Shown piece after piece: positions 58,262 through 64,000 of a stretch of DNA of 64,000 nt. A program made the position numbers and the translations under genes. How positions within the stretch are numbered: position 1 is the first letter of the stretch; every line of letters begins with the position of its first letter. The notes under the pieces are model-generated. The model searched no databases. It saw only the letters and a program-made list of their open reading frames with translations, and was not told where the DNA came from. Origin of the DNA: Elymus sibiricus (lineage: Eukaryota; Streptophyta; Magnoliopsida; Poales; Poaceae); the NCBI GenBank assembly GCA_039707655.1, contig CM077664.1:121866485-121930484 (forward strand). The letters run 5' to 3'.

Positions 58262-58736
58262 TGACGGTGTCCTGGACTAGGGGGTACTCACCACGTCATC
58301 TCCCGACCAGTGGGTCGGGCTGAGGACCCCCATGGCAGTTCACTCATGGGCCACTTCGAGCAGCCCATCACGAGGAAGATTCCACAAGACTTGGTGATCA
58401 AGACAAGGACTCCTCTCCACCGACGTATCCGACTAGGACTCTTGTTATCCTAGGCCTCCGGTACATTATATAAGCCGAGGCCAGGCTAGTCGATAGAGGA
58501 TTATGATATTCAACATCACCCCTAGGGTTTAGACCACAACTTACGATCTCGAGGTAGATCAACTCTGTACTCGATACACCACCATCAATATAAACAAGAG
58601 CAGGACGTAGGGTTTTACCTCCATCAAGAGGGCCCGAACCTGGGTAAATATTGTCTCCCTTGTTCCTGTTACCACCGATCCGAGATCCACAGCTCGGGAC
58701 CCCCTACCCCGAGATCCGCCGGATTTACCTCCGACA
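58262..58736 (+). repeat. 5' LTR of the 5.3-kb element
   Basis: It runs from TGACGGTGTCC to TTTACCTCCGACA. TATATAAG at 58467-58474 is a good TATA box. The next bases (TAGTGCTTTCATTGAGAG, 58738 on) are in the PBS position, but I cannot assign the tRNA. Confidence 0.93.
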
Positions 58737-61700
58737 CTAGTGCTTTCATTGAGAGTCCGTTGTGTGATCGCAAAGGGTCGATGGCTCGCCTGCAGATCAA
58801 CTGCGACATCGGTTGCTTTAGCGCCGAGCTTCATCTTCGGCGACATCTTCATCGCCAACTCGACTAGTCACCTTAGCTGGACCGAGGACTAGGCTTCTCT
58901 TCGGATCGTCAAGATCGGACCGATGTCTTCATCACCATCCACTCCGATCTCATCCGGGATCATGGAAAAATCGTCCATAGAGCTTGGGGGCTCAATGTCA
59001 ACATTGCCCTCGCGCGACTGTGCAGTTTTTCTGGACAACGAATTCGTGTTCACCGTCCCCGCCTCCTCGAGCGTCGCTTTGACGATTGCTTCAGTGGAAT
59101 TGTGCGGAATTGAGTGTAAAACAATCCTGTAAAATTTCATCGCGTTCCGATGGAGGAATCTCCGGCAAACTCCGATATATCGGAGCCCTGTCGAATCTGG
59201 ATGGGAATCTAGACGAGTTTGGGGCGAGGAGTCCAGCAGTTAGCTCGGACATCTTTTGGAAAATCCAACTGTTCATCGGCTGCGGAATTCCCATATCGAT
59301 CACCCCTCAAAATTTTAGCTCGATCCGACCATTCAAACTCCAGGAAACGTCCGATGAGTGCATCAATTTTTGGATCTGTTTCCTGCGCGAAAACGAATCC
59401 GACCCGAGTTCATCTTTCTTCATGAACGGGATATTGGACATCCTTTTTGAAGGAAATTTTATCTAGGGTATTGTGTTTTGTTTTCAAACACATGCCCACA
59501 AATTTTGAGTCTTTTCCGAGGTGATTTTCACCATCGTGCCGATGTCAAACCGTCCCGACCATGTTGCTCCATGGCTGCCGACCTGCGCCAGCATCGACTG
59601 CGCCGTCGCTCCATCGAGCCGACGACAACCACCTCGGATCATCACCTCGGCGAGCCGACCTAGAGTTCGGCATCGCAAAGGCTAAATCATCCCCAACGTC
59701 GTCGCCCCACGGGTTGCACGGGTCGGTCAGGCCGGCATCGCTGCGCGGTCACTTCATCAAGATGGCATCGACCGCGTCACAAATTTTGACCTGCGCCGAG
59801 ATCGCCGCGCCGTCGCTTCTTCAAGCCGATGTCCACCACGCCGACCTGCTTCGACACCTTGGCTGGCATGGGGGCTGCAACGTCACCTTACCGACCTGCT
59901 CCGTCACCTCGGCTAGACCGGGGGCTTCGCCATCTATTCATCAACCTACTCCAGAGACTTCGGCGTCACCAGCCGATCTGTTTTGTCACCTTGGCTGGAC
60001 CAGGGGCTTCGCCTCACCACATCGACCGTGCTGCGTCGCCACTTCATCAAGCCAAACTCTTTGCTCGGGCACCTCAGGACCGGCTTGGGGGCTAGGACCT
60101 CGACCCGCCGCAAGCTCGACCCACATAATCAACATCGAGCATATTAACCAGCTAAGTCGCTTTCATGCTCAACTTTTTTTAATTTTTAATTTCTATGCAG
60201 TTGAACCAAGCATTATATTTGTGTTAAACAAAAAAATTGTTTGTCAAAAACAACTTCTTTTACCCAAGTTAACTGGGGGCTCTTAAATTTGTATGAGCCG
60301 TTTTATAATAAGTGTTTTCTTCTAAGTCGTTGCAAAGTCTTTTTCTACCACTCCTTTCTCGACTCGAGTGTGTGGTCAATGGCCGGATAGCCTGTTTTCT
60401 CTCTAAAGCCGCTCGAGTTTAGTTCGCTAAACTGGCCTGAGAAGCACTCCGCCTTCGGGATAGGAGGTTGAAGCCGAAGGCTGACCCGCTTGAAGTCTGG
60501 AGATCGGATTCATCATGTTAAAGCACGACGAAAGCACAAACTAATTTTAAGACCAATTTTGGATTGGCACCAAAAAACTTGATTTAGTTCGGACATAAAG
60601 TTTTTATGTGAGTTTTTTGGTTTTTCAAGCTTATGGCACTTTTAACTTATTTGTGTGTCTCCAACATAATGCTCGCAGTGCAACGCCAGACGCCTTGAAT
60701 GCATCGGCAATATCAACGGGGGCTGCAGCTAGAGCCGAACCCACCAAAAGCCAAGGTACCCCATGGGAGTCCTCGGCAAAACGTTCTCGGATATTGCTTT
60801 ATATGCATCAGTTTCGAATTGTGTCTTTGGTCAATAGTTGGGTTGCCTGGCTCCTGTGCTTACTCCTTACGTTCCCGATTGTTCGGCTAAGGGTAAAGGG
60901 AGAACCACTGCGATTGTACTTCCGGTTTGACTGGTCAAGTGCCTCAGTGGAGAAAGCCGAAAACTGACTGTCACAATAAGCGTAAACTGGTCAGCGATCC
61001 GATGATGGTATCAAACTACAGATCGATAGAGGTTACCCTATGTTAAACGATGGGCCTTTCATAAAATTGGCCGAAGTGTTAATGGCTTGACCTCGGCTAA
61101 CACCGAACACTAACCGGGGGCTAGTAATTGGCCTCCCAGCTTTAAACTCCCATGACTAAGTGAAAGTTCTAAAGCCTGCATATCTGATTGCCTTGTTTCC
61201 GCTAACACAACCGCCTCCGGGCACCGAGACGTCGGCTAAGGGTTGTCTTGGTAGTACGGAAACACCCTGCGTAGCATCTACAAAGGGGTGGAAGCCGACG
61301 ATGGGCCACTTTCAGTTTATAAACAGTCGCAGTGGGGTCAAAATAACATATAGAATAAAGCATTTGTATTCAATATACGAGTGTTGCCTTCCGTAATCAT
61401 CGTTATAAAGCCATAAATATGCATCAATTTGACTTAAGATTTTGGCCAAGCTGGGTTGCCTGGCTCCTGTGCTTACCCCCTATGTTCCCGATTGTGCGAC
61501 TAGGGGGTAAAGGGAGCACCTCTGTGATTGTTACTACCGGGTCATCCGGGTTAGTACCTCAGACTGGGTGAAGCCAAAAGCTAGCTGTCTTAAGAATATA
61601 ATTGGTCGGCAACGACGGAGTGTAACTTTCGGTTCATTAAGACCATAGAGTTCAGGAACTTTCCTTAAACTAAATCCTCAATATTTTCCTCCCACATTGA

Positions 61701-63074
61701 TTGGAGGTGAGGTTTCATGATCATGGTCAACATGATAGCCTAGGAAAAGTAACTTGTAAAGGAACTATTTTTCCTAGAAGATGTTTCTTACGTTAAATAG
61801 CAATATAACATATCTCTCCCCGTACCTTTGTTTATAAAACCATATGGCCGGATTGCCTTGTTTGCCGTAAATCTTTGCCCTTATAAAGTAGGACAAACAC
61901 TCCTCGGCTACTGGCCGAGGAGGTTGAAGCCAATGGTCGGTCAACAAAGTTTTGTACAATGCGGATCCGAGCATTAATGATGTAAAGTACTTAGATACAT
62001 AGAATCATTACACATAAATTGTGATTAAAATCAATTTACTCTGGATATCGATCCTTAATTCGGCCACCCCTGCCCAAATTAAGCCGCATGGGCTACGGGG
62101 CTTCGCGCTTCTCACTTAAAAGCCATTAATGGATTACATCGATCCCCTGATCAGATGTTGCCACCCGACCAGTGGCTCGGGGATTACTGCATTGCCTATT
62201 CAATGCAGAAAATTTACAGCGCAAAACAGTTTCCGAGGAGATTATGATCCTCAGGTTGGTCGGCCGCACCCAACCTGAGTCTCGGGGACTACTGCACACC
62301 GCGTTTTCATTCCTGAAGTATGCTGCCAAGCAAGGAATCGATCCTCAGGCCGATTTCGTGAATCGACCTGAGTCTCAGGGGCTACTGGGATCAGCGGTTT
62401 TATTTCATCCTTCAGGTGCATCTCAGATTTTAGGCCGACACACACCTTGAGGGCTACTGGCTATACATCTTGGCAGAGAATAAATTGTACCAATCCACAA
62501 AAATTCAGCTCACGGCCGAGGTGGTGCACCACCTCGGAAGCAGTCCGGCGTAAGGCTCGGATGCAAGTGGTTGGCTCCATAGAGGGCATTTCCGGCATTA
62601 AGTTCGGCTGAACTCCTTCAACTTTTTCTAGACCGTGGTAATCTATGACACCTCGGATGCAGACCGGCGTTGGAGCTCGGCTGCAAAAAGATACCTCGGA
62701 TGCAGTTCGGCGTTGGAGCTCGGCTGCAAAAAGACACTTCGGATGCAGTCCGGTGTTGGAGCTCGGCTGCAAAAAGACACCTCGGATGCAGTCTGGCGAT
62801 GGAGCTCGGACGCAAGAGGACGCCGCTGCACGGGAAAAAGGTTCGACCCCGTGGTGAGGCATAAAAAATAACAAGGCATTGATAAAAATCCAGGAACTTA
62901 AAGGGGCTCCTCGGATGCCCGACGTGTGAGCTCTTCGGATACACCTCGGTGATCCTCAAGATCGAAGAAGGGAAGATTTGTTGAACCAGCTTTCAAGACC
63001 GACGGCCGAGGATGAAGAACAGTTCGGAAGAACCGAGGAGCATCCCCAACTTGAAGACCGGTTCAGGGGGCTAC
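58737..63074 (+). other. Non-coding internal region of the 5.3-kb element
   Basis: There is no ORF with recognisable motifs; the longest (59561-60286, 241 codons) is low-complexity and unsupported. A diverged repeat of about 180 bp occurs at about 60835-61015 and 61445-61620 (GGGTTGCCTGGCTCCTGTGC, then GTAAAGGGAG). The end of the region carries a 43-bp tandem repeat and repeated PPT-like motifs. Confidence 0.7.
62647..62818 (+). repeat. 43-bp tandem repeat, four units
   Basis: Units start at 62647, 62690, 62733 and 62776, each beginning GA(C/T)AC(C/T)TCGGATGCAG and ending GGAGCTCGGCTGCAAAAA (degenerate in the fourth). The period is exactly 43. As 43 is not a multiple of 3, all three minus-strand frames show the same peptide motif in rotation, which creates several overlapping false ORFs. 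Confidence 0.93.
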
Positions 63075-63555
63075 TGACGGTGTCCTGGACTAGGGGGTAC
63101 TCACCACGTCATCTCCCAACCAGTGGGTCGGGCTGAGGACCCCCATGGTAGTTCACTCATGGGCCACTTTGAGCAGCCCATGACATATACGGGGAAGATT
63201 CCACAAGACTTGGTGATCAAGACAAGGACTCCTCTCCACCGACGTATCCGACTAGAACTCTTGTTATCCTAGGCCTCCGGTACATTATATAAGCCGAGGC
63301 CAGGCTAGTCGATAGAGGATTATGATATTCATCATCGCCCCTAGGGTTTAGACCACAACTTACGATCTCGAGGTAGATCAACTATGTACTCGATACACCA
63401 CCATCAATATAAACAAGAGCAGGACGTAGGGTTTTACGTCCATCAAGAGGACCCGAACCTGGGTAAATACCGTCTCCCTTGTTCCTGTTACCACCGATCT
63501 GAGATCCACAGCTCGGGACCCCCTACCCCGAGATCCGCCGGATTTACCTCCGACA
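63075..63555 (+). repeat. 3' LTR of the 5.3-kb element
   Basis: It matches 58262-58736, with a 6-bp insertion near 63182 (CATATACGGGG against CACGAGG) and scattered substitutions. Confidence 0.93.
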
Positions 63556-63560
63556 CTATG

Positions 63561-64000
63561 GGTACACAGAAGTGTACCCAACACTACGTACATGTGGCTT
63601 ACAGGTGGGGCCAGAGGGCCCAGTTGACCCAGTCAACATTGACTGGTCAATGGGATGAACAGTGCAAGTGGGTCCCGGTTGTCATTGACTTGGGATTAAA
63701 TTAGGGTCTAATTAAACTGGTTAATTAAAGGGGTCCCACTTGTCATAGGTTAGCAGCTAACCAAACCAATAATTAACCTAACTAATCACTGATTAAAGCT
63801 AAACTAACAGGGTCGGTCCCCAAATACAGAGAGCTGGCAGGCCTCGCTGGGCACGCACATGCGCGTGCGCACGGGCGCGCGGTGGCCATGGCGAGCATGG
63901 CCATGAGCGATGCAAGGCGCGGGGAGCGGGGAGCAGGGCGCGGCCCCGAGCAGCAGTGGCCCTGGCAGGAGCGGCCAGTCACTGGCGGGCGCGGACGAAG
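63561..64000 (-). repeat. 5' LTR of the Sukkula-like LARD (copy D), segment 2, runs off the window
   Basis: It resumes as GGTACACAGAAGTGTACCC and matches copy B from 22299 onward with few differences, including the GC-rich CGCGCGTGCGCAC stretch. The outer start of this LTR lies beyond 64000. Confidence 0.87.

Larger units (their letters stand above)
58262..63555 (+). mobile_element. Non-autonomous Gypsy-type LTR element, 5.3 kb
   Basis: LTRs are 58262-58736 (475 bp) and 63075-63555 (481 bp), both TGACGGTGTCCTGG...CCTCCGACA. The TSD CTATG is perfect (58257-58261, 63556-63560). By eye the LTRs differ at about 14 sites plus a 6-bp indel (about 3%). The 4.3-kb internal region has no gag or pol. 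The orientation follows from the PPT GGTTCAGGGGGCTAC directly before the right LTR and a TATATAAG box (58467-58474) in the LTR. It belongs with Tat-like non-autonomous elements by its PPT and short LTRs, but I cannot name the family. Confidence 0.9.

Noticed and set aside
59561..60286. 241-codon ORF in the 5.3-kb element
   Set aside because: Low-complexity His/Pro/Ser composition, no retroelement motif, and repeated CTTCATCAAG/CACCTTGGCTGG words suggest repeat-driven openness. It might be a relic, but I cannot support it.
62647..62818. CRISPR-like direct repeats
   Set aside because: The units abut with no unique spacers, and the context is a plant retrotransposon.
62461..62959. Four overlapping ORFs with repeated peptide motifs
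   Set aside because: They are produced by the 43-bp tandem repeat passing through every frame.

Overview
The window is intergenic DNA from a large grass genome, almost certainly a Triticeae species (wheat, Aegilops, barley or rye). It is close to wall-to-wall LTR retrotransposons, stacked inside one another. I see no host gene, tRNA, rRNA, CRISPR array or bacterial feature. Every long reading frame I accept belongs to a retrotransposon. Family names (Sabrina/WHAM-like, Sukkula-like) come from memory of the LTR termini and are less secure than the structures. Those structures rest on direct repeats, primer-binding sites (PBS), polypurine tracts (PPT) and target-site duplications (TSD) read in the sequence.

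Layout. 1-7864: a non-autonomous Athila-type Gypsy element, minus strand, whose left LTR is cut by the window edge. It sits inside the gag of a Copia element, of which gag and the 5' LTR remain (7865-10280). 10281-11542: a plus-strand fragment of a very long LTR (LARD copy A). 11543-19084: a second Copia element, minus strand, with a full 5' LTR, one polyprotein frame broken by four stops, and a 3' LTR cut to about 74 bp. 19085-64000: a Sukkula-like LARD, minus strand, with LTRs of about 3.7 kb and a non-coding internal region at 52916-56259. Its LTRs have collected nearly everything else.

Nested inside that LARD are: a solo LTR (20220-21630, TSD AGGGC); an Athila-type element with gag, protease and a third ORF but no reverse transcriptase (22897-51854, TSD CTAAG); and a 5.3-kb non-autonomous Gypsy element (58262-63555, TSD CTATG). 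The Athila-type element carries a solo LTR in its third ORF (27324-28840) and a second, internally deleted LARD in its 5' LTR (33000-50817, TSD TAGCT). That LARD in turn holds a young Tat-type Gypsy element (33348-46796, TSD GGAAT). The chain is LARD, then Athila-type, then LARD, then Tat, four layers deep. Hand-counted LTR divergence agrees with this order: about 3.5% for the Athila-type element and about 0.9% for the Tat element.

The Tat element is the only one with a complete machinery (gag, protease, reverse transcriptase, two RNase H domains, integrase). It also has an antisense gene in its 3' part that looks spliced: three exons, two GT-AG introns and its own TATA-like box. The most interesting signals are that antisense gene, an LTR-promoter-like segment plus predicted intron in front of the Athila-type third ORF, a GC-rich hairpin conserved upstream of TATA-like boxes in several LTR families, and repeated PPT-like motifs inside the non-autonomous elements.
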